Below the pieces are notes generated by a model, which searched no databases, was not told where the DNA came from, and saw only the letters and a list, made by a program, of their open reading frames with translations. Positions 34,075 to 41,951 of a stretch of 60,124 nucleotides of DNA are shown piece by piece. Made by a program: the position numbers and the translations under genes. This stretch comes from an uncultured Prevotellaceae bacterium (GTDB taxonomy: Bacteria; Bacteroidota; Bacteroidia; Bacteroidales; Muribaculaceae), in contig ONLH01000015.1 in assembly GCA_900318645.1 (NCBI GenBank), forward strand, positions 1 through 60,124. The letters are read 5' to 3'. The stretch's first letter is position 1; each line of letters begins with the position of its first letter.

Positions 34075-34704
34075 TTAAATGGTTAATTGATCATATATGG
34101 TGTCAAACAGGCGTCTGAAAGCCTGCTCATCGGCCAGCGTCTGGCGGAACTCCTCGAGTCGCTTGGCGTTGTCTCCCTGTGGAATCCACAGCTTGAGGTA
34201 ACCGCCGTAGTCATATTTCTCCCGCATGTGGTCCATCAGGCGACGATAGTGCCCCTCGCGGTCAAGGTCTGGCAGCTGCTTCATGCCGTACTGTAGCGCG
34301 CGGCGAACAATCGTCTCGCTGTCGATGATACGGTCGGCCTCGGCAACGATGCGGCCATAGATAGTGCGCGGCTCATGGCTGCTCGAGGCGCGATGATCCT
34401 CGGCGGCCTCGGCAATCGTGTTGATTTCCTCCTCGCTGAACCACTGGCGCAAACGCCCGTCCTCGCGCACGATGCGGGCGCTGTCGGTGTGGTGATGTTC
34501 CCGTCCGTTGATGAGTCCCAGGTCATGGTAGGCAGCTGCTATCAGCAGGAGGCAACGATCCACCTCGGGATAGTATTGCGACAGGCTCATCGCCTGGGAA
34601 ATGACGGTGAGGACATGGTCGCGATTGTGCCCGGCATCAAAACCGTCATAGCGCGGCACAATCTCACGTTCCACAAACTGCAATATCTCGTTATAATCCC
34701 TCAT
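34075..34704 (-). CDS. HD-domain phosphohydrolase
   Basis: A 209-residue cytoplasmic protein with the HD metal set in order: His in FDAGHNRDHV, His-Asp in AAAYHDLGLI, His in AEDHRA and Asp in VAEADRIID. It lacks a partner nucleotide-binding domain. Relatives hydrolyse nucleotides or cyclic nucleotides, but no substrate can be read. It lies between ribBA and the endonuclease gene on the same strand, with a heptad array filling the space to ribBA. Confidence 0.82.
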   Translation of the reverse strand: MRDYNEILQFVEREIVPRYDGFDAGHNRDHVLTVISQAMSLSQYYPEVDRCLLLIAAAYHDLGLINGREHHHTDSARIVREDGRLRQWFSEEEINTIAEAAEDHRASSSHEPRTIYGRIVAEADRIIDSETIVRRALQYGMKQLPDLDREGHYRRLMDHMREKYDYGGYLKLWIPQGDNAKRLEEFRQTLADEQAFRRLFDTIYDQLTI

Positions 34705-34716
34705 GCTGAATAAAAT

Positions 34717-34758
34717 AACTCCTCACTTCTAACTCCTCACTCCTCACTTCTAACTGAA
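34717..34758 (-). repeat. Six-unit heptad array filling the ribBA - HD gap
   Basis: On the plus strand the units are AACTCCT, CACTTCT, AACTCCT, CACTCCT, CACTTCT, AACTGAA, exactly 42 bp. The array abuts the ribBA stop codon (34759-34761). There is no GCTCGC module here. Confidence 0.88.
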
Positions 34759-35973
34759 TCAGTCCACCTTATGGAGGTCGTGGCCCATGCGGGTCTTCTT
34801 GGTGTGCATGTAGAACTCGTTGTAGCGGTTAGGAGTTACCTCGAGAGGCACATTCTCCACCACTTCGAGGCCATAACTCTCGAGTCCCACGCGCTTGACC
34901 GGGTTGTTGGTCATCAGGCGCATCTTGGTCACTCCCAGGATGCGCAGGATATTGGCGCCCACGCCATAATCCCGTTCATCGGGTTTGAAACCCAGATGCA
35001 CGTTGGCATCAACGGTATCATAGCCGTTCTCTTGGAGCTTATAGGCCTTGATTTTGTTCATCAGGCCGATGCCACGACCCTCCTGGTTCATATAGACCAG
35101 CACGCCCTTGCCTTCGTTCTCAATCATCTGCATTGCCATGTGGAGCTGCTCTCCACACTCGCATCGCATTGACCCGAAGATATCGCCCGTGGCACACGAC
35201 GAGTGGACACGCACCAGCAGTGGCTCGTTGGGACCCCATTCGCCCTTGATTAGGGCGATGTGCTCGCGACCGTTGTTGATTTGGCGGAAGGGAATGAGTT
35301 TGAAGTGGCCATACTGGGTGGGCAAGTCCACTTCGTCACCCACCTCAACGACCTTCTCGGTACGCAAGCGGTAGGCAATCAGGTCCTTGATGGTGATGAT
35401 GGGCATATTGAATTTCTCGGCCACCTTCATCAGCTGCGGCAGGCGGGCCATCGTTCCGTCAGGGTTGATGATCTCGATCAAGGCAGCGGCAGGGTAGAGC
35501 CCCGCAATGCGCATCAGGTCGATGGAGGCCTCGGTGTGTCCAGCGCGCTTGAGTACGCCTTTATCGACGGCCCTCAAGGGGTTGATGTGACCAGGGCGGC
35601 CGAAGTCCTGCGGCTTGCTGTTGGGGTTGGCCAGCGCGCGGATGGTCATTGCACGGTCATGCATCGATACGCCGGTGGTGCAACCGTCCAGCAGATCAAT
35701 GGTGACAGTGAACGGGGTACCCAACATCGAAGTGTTGTCATCGACTTGCATATTGAGTTCCAGTTCATGGCAGCGTTCGGCAGTAATCGGGGCACAGAGC
35801 ACACCGCGTCCCTCACGCAGCATGAAGTTGACTTTCTCCTCAGTGATTTTTTCGGCGGCGATGATGAAATCGCCCTCATTCTCGCGGTCTTCATCGTCAA
35901 CCACGATAACAAATTCGCCGCGTCGCAACTGCTCCACGGCCTCGTCAATGGTATTCAGTTTGATTTCGTCCAT
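34759..35973 (-). CDS. ribBA: 3,4-dihydroxy-2-butanone-4-phosphate synthase / GTP cyclohydrolase II
   Basis: A 404-residue bifunctional riboflavin enzyme. The N-terminal half is RibB ([20 protein letters not shown] acidic metal loop; [15 protein letters not shown]). The C-terminal half is RibA, with the zinc Cys set [18 protein letters not shown] and the GTP-binding [20 protein letters not shown]. It supplies both early precursors of lumazine. It follows the permease gene by 105 bp of heptad-bearing DNA. I see no FMN riboswitch motif upstream. Confidence 0.95.
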   Translation of the reverse strand: MDEIKLNTIDEAVEQLRRGEFVIVVDDEDRENEGDFIIAAEKITEEKVNFMLREGRGVLCAPITAERCHELELNMQVDDNTSMLGTPFTVTIDLLDGCTTGVSMHDRAMTIRALANPNSKPQDFGRPGHINPLRAVDKGVLKRAGHTEASIDLMRIAGLYPAAALIEIINPDGTMARLPQLMKVAEKFNMPIITIKDLIAYRLRTEKVVEVGDEVDLPTQYGHFKLIPFRQINNGREHIALIKGEWGPNEPLLVRVHSSCATGDIFGSMRCECGEQLHMAMQMIENEGKGVLVYMNQEGRGIGLMNKIKAYKLQENGYDTVDANVHLGFKPDERDYGVGANILRILGVTKMRLMTNNPVKRVGLESYGLEVVENVPLEVTPNRYNEFYMHTKKTRMGHDLHKVD

Positions 35974-36030
35974 TTATATCTATGGTTTTTGTTTTTTTTA
36001 TTTTTTCCACACACGCGTGGATGCCATCCC

Positions 36031-36079
36031 TCTAGACCCTAAACTCTAAACATTAAACATTAAACATTAAACTGTTAAC
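36031..36079 (-). repeat. Seven-unit heptad array abutting the permease stop
   Basis: Plus-strand units are TCTAGAC, CCTAAAC, TCTAAAC, ATTAAAC, ATTAAAC, ATTAAAC, TGTTAAC. The last shares a base with the permease stop codon (36079-36081). Read with the gene the array is followed by GGATGGCATCC, close to the GAGGCATCCGC motif after the other arrays. The octamer TTTTCCAC occurs nearby at 36003. Confidence 0.85.
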
Positions 36080-38013
36080 TAATTGTACTCCATCTCGCGG
36101 TTATATTCACCGTTGAGGATGGCAACCAATTGGTCACAGGTCTTGATCGTGAGGCTGATGTCACGCTTCAGGTTCTTCTGGTGCCTCAAGCCCACAAGCC
36201 AAGCTGGCAGGCCGATGGGGAACAAGGCGGCGAATACCGTTCCGATCGTCTTGTTGCCGACAGGGCAATAAGTGAGCAGCTGACGGATGACGGGGAAATC
36301 CATCGCCTTGTTGAGAATCATCTGGTCACGGGAGTTGGAGAGGTAATCCACAACACGATCGACTTGCTCGGACAAGGCTTTGATGGCCGTTTTGTCATAA
36401 CCCTGTTGCCAATAGTCCATATATTGCTGGCGACCGGGATATTTGTCGAGGAATTGCTGGCACGCATCCTTGAGGGCTGTGATTTGGGCAACGGCCTCGT
36501 CGGCAACGACCTCATTGATAATGACTTCTTTGGCCTCCAGCTTGCGTGTCTGGTGCAGACCCGTGAAACGGCGCAGGAAGTTGAGCCAGGCATCGGGATT
36601 GAATACTGCCGAGTCGTTGACGGCTTTCTTGGTCAGGAAGATGCCCAACGGTAACAAAACGGCCGAACTGAGCCACATGCCTTGCCATACCTCCCAACGG
36701 CCGTCACGCGCCAGTTTATAGCCCATATTGTCAATAATATAGTAGATGATGAACAGGATTACCGACACCACGATGGGCATACCCAGTCCACCCTTGCGGA
36801 TGATGGCTCCCAGCGGGGCTCCGATAAAGAAGAAGATGAGGCAGGCCAGCGACAGGGTGAACTTCTTCATCAGCTCTATCTGGTGACGGCGGATGATGTA
36901 GTTGTCATCGTTGACGGAATAGCCTTGGAATTGGTAATCCTGCATGGCCGATGTCGTGCGCATCAATGCCTGATTGACAATCTGTTGCTGATCGCTGACG
37001 GGCAACTCTTTAATCAGCTTGTTGATGTCAACAGGCTTGTCGAGTTTGACTTCTTTGACTTTCTCGTAGGTCGGTTTGCCGTCCTTGTAGATGACACGCT
37101 GGGTCGGTACGCCACAGATGGGCTGAGAACGCATTTTAGACACAATGAGCGATGCCGCCGAATCGACTTTCAGCCTCATCGAGTCGATGCTTTGGCGCAA
37201 TTCGGAGATATCCTTGCCCACATACTGCGACTTCATTGTCTCGTCATCCATGCGGGTGAAATTGGCATCATAGGGAATCAGGATTTCCTTGTCGTGGAAC
37301 GATTCGCGGCGGTACAGTTCTCCACTCATGCCGCTCACGCCGCCTCCGCCTTTCATTTCCTCATACCACGATCCCTTGTAGAGCGTGAGCACCAGGTGCC
37401 GCTTGTCCTCGGTCATGCTCAGGCGTCCCGAGTCGGCAGCGACAATGCGGGGATACATCATGCCGTTGGAAACGTCATAGATGAGCATATTGTAAAGCAT
37501 GTCGCGTTCCTTGTCCTTGTGCTTGACGTAGATGTTATAGCCGGGAATCTGGCTATAGACAGTGCCCTCGGGAATATCTAGGGTGGGGGATGTCTGGCGC
37601 ATCGAGAACAGCAGGGTCCACATCTTGACCTGTGACTTGGGCAAAGCGTTGTTCATGAAGAAGAAGGCTCCGATGGCAACGAAAACCATCAGAATGGCGA
37701 TGGGTTTCATGATGGTCGTCAGCGAGATACCTGACGACTTGAGGGCGGTCAATTCCACGTGTTCACCCAGGTCGCCGAAGGTCATCAGTGCCGCCAACAG
37801 GATACTCAACGGTAGTGCCAACGGCAGCAGCGACAGGGCTGCATGGAAGAACAACTCGGCAATGAGGTCAATGCTCAGACCCTTGCCCACCAATTCGTCG
37901 ATATAACGCCACAGGAACTGCATGATGACGATAAACAGACAGATACAAAAAGTCATCAAGAACCGTGGCAGGAATCTTGATAACATGAATGTATATAGCC
38001 TCTTTATCTTCAT
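36079..38013 (-). CDS. LptF/LptG (YjgP/YjgQ) family permease with long C-terminal extension
   Basis: About 644 residues, from ATG 38013 (MKIKRLYTFMLSRFLPRFLM); the longer frame to 38046 overlaps the promoter. Three N-terminal helices, a periplasmic beta-rich segment (residues about 130-330) and three further helices (IGAPLGAIIRKGGLGMPIVV) match the LPS-export permease family. The last 180 residues are mostly helical and cytoplasmic (QQFLDKYPGRQQYMDYWQQG), a size common in Bacteroidetes single-gene versions. It would work with LptB in moving LPS from the inner membrane. Which of LptF or LptG it equals is not decided. Confidence 0.85.
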   Translation of the reverse strand: MKIKRLYTFMLSRFLPRFLMTFCICLFIVIMQFLWRYIDELVGKGLSIDLIAELFFHAALSLLPLALPLSILLAALMTFGDLGEHVELTALKSSGISLTTIMKPIAILMVFVAIGAFFFMNNALPKSQVKMWTLLFSMRQTSPTLDIPEGTVYSQIPGYNIYVKHKDKERDMLYNMLIYDVSNGMMYPRIVAADSGRLSMTEDKRHLVLTLYKGSWYEEMKGGGGVSGMSGELYRRESFHDKEILIPYDANFTRMDDETMKSQYVGKDISELRQSIDSMRLKVDSAASLIVSKMRSQPICGVPTQRVIYKDGKPTYEKVKEVKLDKPVDINKLIKELPVSDQQQIVNQALMRTTSAMQDYQFQGYSVNDDNYIIRRHQIELMKKFTLSLACLIFFFIGAPLGAIIRKGGLGMPIVVSVILFIIYYIIDNMGYKLARDGRWEVWQGMWLSSAVLLPLGIFLTKKAVNDSAVFNPDAWLNFLRRFTGLHQTRKLEAKEVIINEVVADEAVAQITALKDACQQFLDKYPGRQQYMDYWQQGYDKTAIKALSEQVDRVVDYLSNSRDQMILNKAMDFPVIRQLLTYCPVGNKTIGTVFAALFPIGLPAWLVGLRHQKNLKRDISLTIKTCDQLVAILNGEYNREMEYN

Positions 38014-38043
38014 GACTAGCCAGTATAAGGAAAATAACGGCTG

Positions 38044-38051
38044 CAAAAGTA
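38044..38051 (-). promoter_or_regulatory. -7 box for the LptF/G-type permease gene
   Basis: The minus strand reads TACTTTTG followed by C, 30 bp before ATG 38013. The box supports that start over the in-frame codon at 38046. Confidence 0.6.
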
Positions 38052-38165
38052 CAAAAAAACTCTCGCTAAGCCGCTATGCCATTAAGTTTTTTACAAGATG
38101 ACGCTTAATATCACCTTCCCTTCAAGGACTATCAGTGCCAGTCACGCCAAAACGAGCCCCCACAC

Positions 38166-38207
38166 TTCTAACTCCTAACTTCTAACTCCTAACTCCTAAC
38201 TCCTAAC
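38166..38207 (-). repeat. Six-unit heptad array overlapping the 3' end of the CYTH gene
   Basis: Plus-strand units are TTCTAAC, TCCTAAC, TTCTAAC, TCCTAAC, TCCTAAC, TCCTAAC, exactly 42 bp. The CYTH stop codon (38189-38191) lies inside the fourth unit, so the array encodes the final LGVRS and the stop. Confidence 0.92.
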
Positions 38208-38641
38208 TGAGCATTGTAGTATCGCGGGTCGCCCGTCACTTCCTCGCCCACGAATGGCGGCAGCTGGTAGCGGTAATCCTCGCTAGGCACTTCCAGTTCG
38301 GCAATGACAAGTCCCTGCAGGTCACCGTGGAACTCGTCCACTTCCCAGCAATTACCCTCATGCATGACAATATAGCGGGTCTTCTCAATCACTGGCGGCT
38401 CACACATGGTCATCATCTGCAAGGCGTCCTCCAGGGGCACTTCATATTCAAACTCGGGATGTGCCGCCGCTGAGCCTTTTCCCTTGATGGTGATAAATCC
38501 CTTGTCGTCCCGCACTCTCACGCGCACGACACGCTCGGGCACCCTCGACAGGAATCCCTGTTTGATTTCACTCGTCCCACAAGCCATCAGCCTGTAGCCC
38601 TCCCCCTTCACTAAATACTTATGTTCAATCTCAATTCCCAT
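38189..38641 (-). CDS. CYTH-domain (triphosphate tunnel) protein
   Basis: A 150-residue protein starting MGIEIEHKYLVKG, the E-x-E-x-K motif of the CYTH superfamily; further pairs of basic and acidic residues line the barrel (VRVRVRDDKGFITIKGKG, EFEYEVPLEDAL, IEKTRYIV, CWEVDEFHGDLQGLVIAELE). Members are inorganic triphosphatases, thiamine triphosphatases or adenylyl cyclases; bacterial stand-alone forms are usually triphosphatases. The last five residues are encoded by heptad repeat units, so the native C-terminus has probably been replaced. Confidence 0.88.
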   Translation of the reverse strand: MGIEIEHKYLVKGEGYRLMACGTSEIKQGFLSRVPERVVRVRVRDDKGFITIKGKGSAAAHPEFEYEVPLEDALQMMTMCEPPVIEKTRYIVMHEGNCWEVDEFHGDLQGLVIAELEVPSEDYRYQLPPFVGEEVTGDPRYYNAQLGVRS

Positions 38642-38726
38642 ATCAATTAAAACGTTTTCCAGATACTATTATTATAAATAAAGGTGATTTTAGGCTGTCG
38701 TGTACGCTTGACATTCAAAAAATATC

Positions 38727-38734
38727 TAATTTTG
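38727..38734 (+). promoter_or_regulatory. -7 box for the DUF5686 gene
   Basis: TAATTTTG, 20 bp before ATG 38755. The GTG at 38734 overlaps the box, and ATG 38743 would leave almost no leader, so 38755 is the preferred start. Confidence 0.55.
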
Positions 38735-38754
38735 TGGGGCAAATGAGGGATTTT

Positions 38755-41286
38755 ATGCGACATATCGTTTGTGTGGTGGTGCTTGTGCTGACCGTGGCTC
38801 TGGCGGCCGTGGGACAGCAGGTGGCGGTGACACAGATTACTGGATACGTCAGGGACTCGCTGTCGCGTGAGGGAGTTCCTTATGCGTCGATTGCGCTGGT
38901 GGGTACCAGCGAAGGGACGCTGGCGACCGTCAATGGCGGCTTCACTATCAACAGCCGCGCCTCGTTTAACAAGCTGCGTATCACGGCCATGGGCTATAGC
39001 ACCAAGGAGGTGGCCATCAAGCCGGGGCAGGGGAGTGTCATCGTCATCGACCTTGTACCGACGGGCGTTGAACTGAACGAGGTGGTCGTTCACAAGGGCA
39101 AGGAGAAGTATTCCAAGAAGAACAATCCTGCCGTTGAGATGATCAAGAAACTGCGTGCCCGGCGCGATGACAATGACCCGCGCCGTTTCCAGTACTACGG
39201 CTACACTCAGTATGAGCGCATGATGGTGGGATTTGGCGACCTTGACAACTTGATTAACACACCTGATGAGCAAAAATGGGTTGACGAGTATGCCGATACC
39301 TCGTTGCTCACAGGCAAACGCGTCCTGCCGTTCTCCATCAAGGAGACGGTGGCCCGCGACTACTACAGCCGTCAGCCTGAAGCTCACAAACAGGTCATCC
39401 TTGGCACCAAGAGTGCGGGCATCGATGAACACATCGACCAAGAGAATGTCAAGAAGATCCTGGACGACTTCATGGGTGAGATTGACATCTTCCAGAATGA
39501 CGTGACCTTGCTGAGCAACCGTTTTGTCAGCCCGTTGTCACGCATTGCTGTGGATTTCTATAAGTTCTATCTCAACGACACGGTGATGGTCGACGGCGAG
39601 CGGTGTGCTGTGTTGAGTTTTGTGCCGTTCACGCCTCAGACCTTCGGCTTCCTGGGGCGCCTCTATGTCTCTCTCGAGGATACTACGATGTTCATCAAGC
39701 GGGTGTCAATGGGTGTCCCTTACGACATCAACCTCAACTATGTGGAGCGCATGAGTATCGAGCAGGACTTTGATAGGGCCCTCAACGGGTCTCGTCTCAA
39801 GGTGCGTGACAATGTGGAGGTGAGCCTCAAATTGCTCTCCAGTCTTCCTGTCATGTTTGCCCGTCGTGAGACCAGTTACCGTGACCACAACTTCGAGCGG
39901 CCCGAGGGCGGTGTCTTCAACAATAAGGCTGAGCAGACTGTCGAGTCCAGTGCTGCCTTCATGCCCGATGAATTCTGGCAGGAATATCGCCCTGCTGGCG
40001 TGCGAACGACCACGACGACGATGAAAAACCTCATGCAGCGCCTGCGCGGCTCAAGGTGGTTCTATTGGGCCGAAAAAGTCGTGGTGATGTTGGTCAACGG
40101 CTATGTCCCGACGGCCAAGACGAGCAAGTTTGACTTAGGTCCCTTGAATACAGTCATCAGTGGCAACTCGCTGGAGGGTGTGCGCCTTCGCTTGGGAGGC
40201 ATGACCACTGTCAACCTGAGTCGGCATTGGTTCGCTCGGGGTTATGTGGCCTATGGCTTCCGTGACAAGAAGTTCAAGTATATGGGTTCGCTGGAATATT
40301 CTTTCGCGCCCAAGAAGGCCCTGGATCAGGAGTTTCCCATTCACAGCCTGCGCCTCACCCATCGCTATGACGTGGACAAGCTGGCGCAACACTATCTCTA
40401 TACCAACCAGGACAATGTCTTTCTAACCCTGAGGCGGCATAAGGACGTGAGAATGCAGTACCTGCGCACGACACGCCTGGAATACCGCCACGAGTGGTAT
40501 AACCATTTCTCTATAGCCCTAAGCATCGAGCACAACGTCCACGAAGCCACCCGTTATGTTCCCTTTATCACTGCTGACAGTGCGTTTCATCAGCGTTATT
40601 CACAGGCCGGCTTTACGGCGCAGCTGCGATTCGCACCGGGCGAAACCTTCTACCAAGCCCGTTCCTACCGCATCCCCATCAATATGGATGCCCCCATCAT
40701 CACGCTCACCCAGACCTATATGCCGAAGGAATTCCTTGGCAGTCGATATGAGATTAACAAGACCGAGCTGGCGTTGCAAAAGCGGTTCTGGTTCTCAGCC
40801 TTCGGCTACGCCGATGTGATCGTCAAGGGCGAGAAGGTGTGGAGTCGCGTCGCTTACCCCGATCTGCTGTTGCCCAACGTGAACTTGTCCTATACCGTTC
40901 AGCCCGAGAGCTATGCCCTGATGAAACCCATGGAGTTCATCAACGACCAGGCCTTGTCATGGGACTTGACCTACTGGGGCAATGGCGTACTGATGAACCG
41001 CTTGCCGTTGATCAAGAAGCTGCGCCTGCGCGAAGTGTTCACCCTGCGTGGCCTGTGGGGCAGCCTCAGCGACAAGAATAATCCTGCCCTAAACAACGAC
41101 CTGTACCTTTTCCCAGCCGATGTCCTCTGCCAACCGATGAACGGCAAGCCCTACATGGAGGCTGGCGTAGGTCTGGACAACATCCTCACCATCTTGCGTG
41201 TAGACTATGTTTGGCGCCTCAACTATCGCGACCACGCCGGCACCGACCGCCACGGCATCCGCGTCCAGCTCCACTTCAACTTCTAA
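38755..41286 (+). CDS. DUF5686 outer-membrane protein with N-terminal carboxypeptidase-regulatory-like domain
   Basis: About 843 residues. A signal peptide (MRHIVCVVVLVLTVALAAVG) is followed by a carboxypeptidase-D regulatory-like beta sandwich (ITGYVRDSLSREGVPYASIA to VELNEVVVHKGKEKY) as in SusC/RagA-type proteins. The rest is the DUF5686 domain with a C-terminal region of amphipathic strands, ending in RHGIRVQLHFNF with a terminal Phe typical of outer-membrane barrels. It is Bacteroidetes-specific and its function is unknown. ATG 38743 would add four residues. Confidence 0.85.
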   Translation: MRHIVCVVVLVLTVALAAVGQQVAVTQITGYVRDSLSREGVPYASIALVGTSEGTLATVNGGFTINSRASFNKLRITAMGYSTKEVAIKPGQGSVIVIDLVPTGVELNEVVVHKGKEKYSKKNNPAVEMIKKLRARRDDNDPRRFQYYGYTQYERMMVGFGDLDNLINTPDEQKWVDEYADTSLLTGKRVLPFSIKETVARDYYSRQPEAHKQVILGTKSAGIDEHIDQENVKKILDDFMGEIDIFQNDVTLLSNRFVSPLSRIAVDFYKFYLNDTVMVDGERCAVLSFVPFTPQTFGFLGRLYVSLEDTTMFIKRVSMGVPYDINLNYVERMSIEQDFDRALNGSRLKVRDNVEVSLKLLSSLPVMFARRETSYRDHNFERPEGGVFNNKAEQTVESSAAFMPDEFWQEYRPAGVRTTTTTMKNLMQRLRGSRWFYWAEKVVVMLVNGYVPTAKTSKFDLGPLNTVISGNSLEGVRLRLGGMTTVNLSRHWFARGYVAYGFRDKKFKYMGSLEYSFAPKKALDQEFPIHSLRLTHRYDVDKLAQHYLYTNQDNVFLTLRRHKDVRMQYLRTTRLEYRHEWYNHFSIALSIEHNVHEATRYVPFITADSAFHQRYSQAGFTAQLRFAPGETFYQARSYRIPINMDAPIITLTQTYMPKEFLGSRYEINKTELALQKRFWFSAFGYADVIVKGEKVWSRVAYPDLLLPNVNLSYTVQPESYALMKPMEFINDQALSWDLTYWGNGVLMNRLPLIKKLRLREVFTLRGLWGSLSDKNNPALNNDLYLFPADVLCQPMNGKPYMEAGVGLDNILTILRVDYVWRLNYRDHAGTDRHGIRVQLHFNF

Positions 41287-41302
41287 ACACGCTTGAGCGG
41301 TA

Positions 41303-41409
41303 TTTTCCACATTTTCCACCCTTTCCACTATATACGTGTCATTCCACAATTTTTCTACCCTGGAGTGGAAAACACACGCATGTGTGAACAGGGTGGAAAA
41401 TGTGGAAAA
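41303..41409. repeat. TTTTCCAC iteron-like cluster, downstream copy
   Basis: Three tandem 9-mers TTTTCCACA, TTTTCCACC, CTTTCCACT run from 41303 to 41329. The far end has GGTGGAAAA (41392-41400) and TGTGGAAAA (41401-41409), so 41303-41321 and 41391-41409 are a perfect 19-bp inverted repeat. Between them lie AGTGGAAAA and the small palindrome CACACGCATGTGTG (41373-41386). A related cluster lies at 43217-43332 in the same orientation. The gap 41287-41951 is gene-free and filled by repeats. Confidence 0.88.
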
Positions 41410-41428
41410 AGTCTCCTGATGTAGAGGG

Positions 41429-41598
41429 TGTGTCATATTTCGTCTCGCGATTTTTAATCGGCCTGACGGCCGAGAAATTAAACAAAATTATTAATAAAAT
41501 TAAAAATAAAAATCTATTTTGTTTAATTTTTATACAAATTTTTGCTTAATTTCTCGCGCGAAGCGCGACTCAATTTGCAACGATTGAATTATGACACA
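41429..41598. mobile_element. 170-bp non-coding MITE-like element, copy 2 (inverted core)
   Basis: Terminal repeats TGTGTCATA (41429-41437) and TATGACACA (41590-41598) are perfect. Hairpins TCGGCC-TGAC-GGCCGA (41458-41473) and TCGCGC-GAA-GCGCGA (41554-41568) flank an AT-rich core (41474-41553) which, reverse complemented, matches the core of copy 1 at 29704-29781. Hairpin positions are kept while their sequences differ. Confidence 0.75.
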
Positions 41599-41632
41599 GC
41601 CTCCAGGAGGCCATATTGTGTCGTACAGGCAA

Positions 41633-41708
41633 AGTGGAAGAAAAACGTGGAAAAACCGCACACATGTGGAATGGGTGGAAAATGTGGAAAAAGTCTCCTG
41701 ATGTAGAG
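41633..41708. repeat. Partial TTTTCCAC cluster with a 36-bp exact duplication
   Basis: Bases 41673-41708 are identical to 41391-41426 (36 of 36). The preceding 40 bp carry degenerate GTGGAA units (41633, 41647, 41666). The two copies bracket MITE-like copy 2 with about 250 bp between them. Confidence 0.85.
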
Positions 41709-41780
41709 ACGCAAAATCTTGCGTCTCCAGGGCTGGCATATTGTGTCGCCTGTCGGGAGACGCAAGATTTTGCGTCTCTA
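41704..41780. repeat. Pair of inverted 25-bp palindromic repeats
   Basis: 41704-41728 and 41756-41780 are perfect reverse complements over 25 bp. Each is itself palindromic around GAGACGCAA and TTGCGTCTC. This resembles short dispersed GAGACGCAA-type repeats known from several bacterial groups. Confidence 0.85.
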
Positions 41781-41869
41781 CAGATGGTATGAATTGATTA
41801 TCAACGTTTTATTTTCGTTGAACTCTCGTTAGATAAATAATAAAATATTATTTCTTGTGATAACATGCT

Positions 41870-41936
41870 GTTTTTCACTTTTCCACCGTTTTCACTTCAT
41901 ATATAGTAGAGTGAAAACGGTGGAAAAGTGAAAAAC
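41870..41936. repeat. 27-bp perfect palindrome at the end of the ATPase gene
   Basis: 41870-41896 pairs without mismatch to 41910-41936 around a 13-base AT-rich loop. Each arm contains one TTTTCCAC octamer and two T-rich TTTTCACT-like units. It starts 15 bp after the ATPase stop. No T-run follows on the minus strand, so it is not a classical terminator. Confidence 0.92.
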
Positions 41937-41951
41937 GGCTGATAGGTGTTT

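Noticed and set aside
35974-36030. FMN riboswitch ahead of ribBA
   Set aside because: The leader is short and lacks the conserved RFN-element motifs; it contains heptads and an A-rich tract instead.
41303-41409. Chromosomal oriC with DnaA boxes
   Set aside because: Only three units reach 8 of 9 matches to TTATCCACA and none is exact; dnaA and gyrB are not nearby. Kept only as one option within the ATPase-locus finding.
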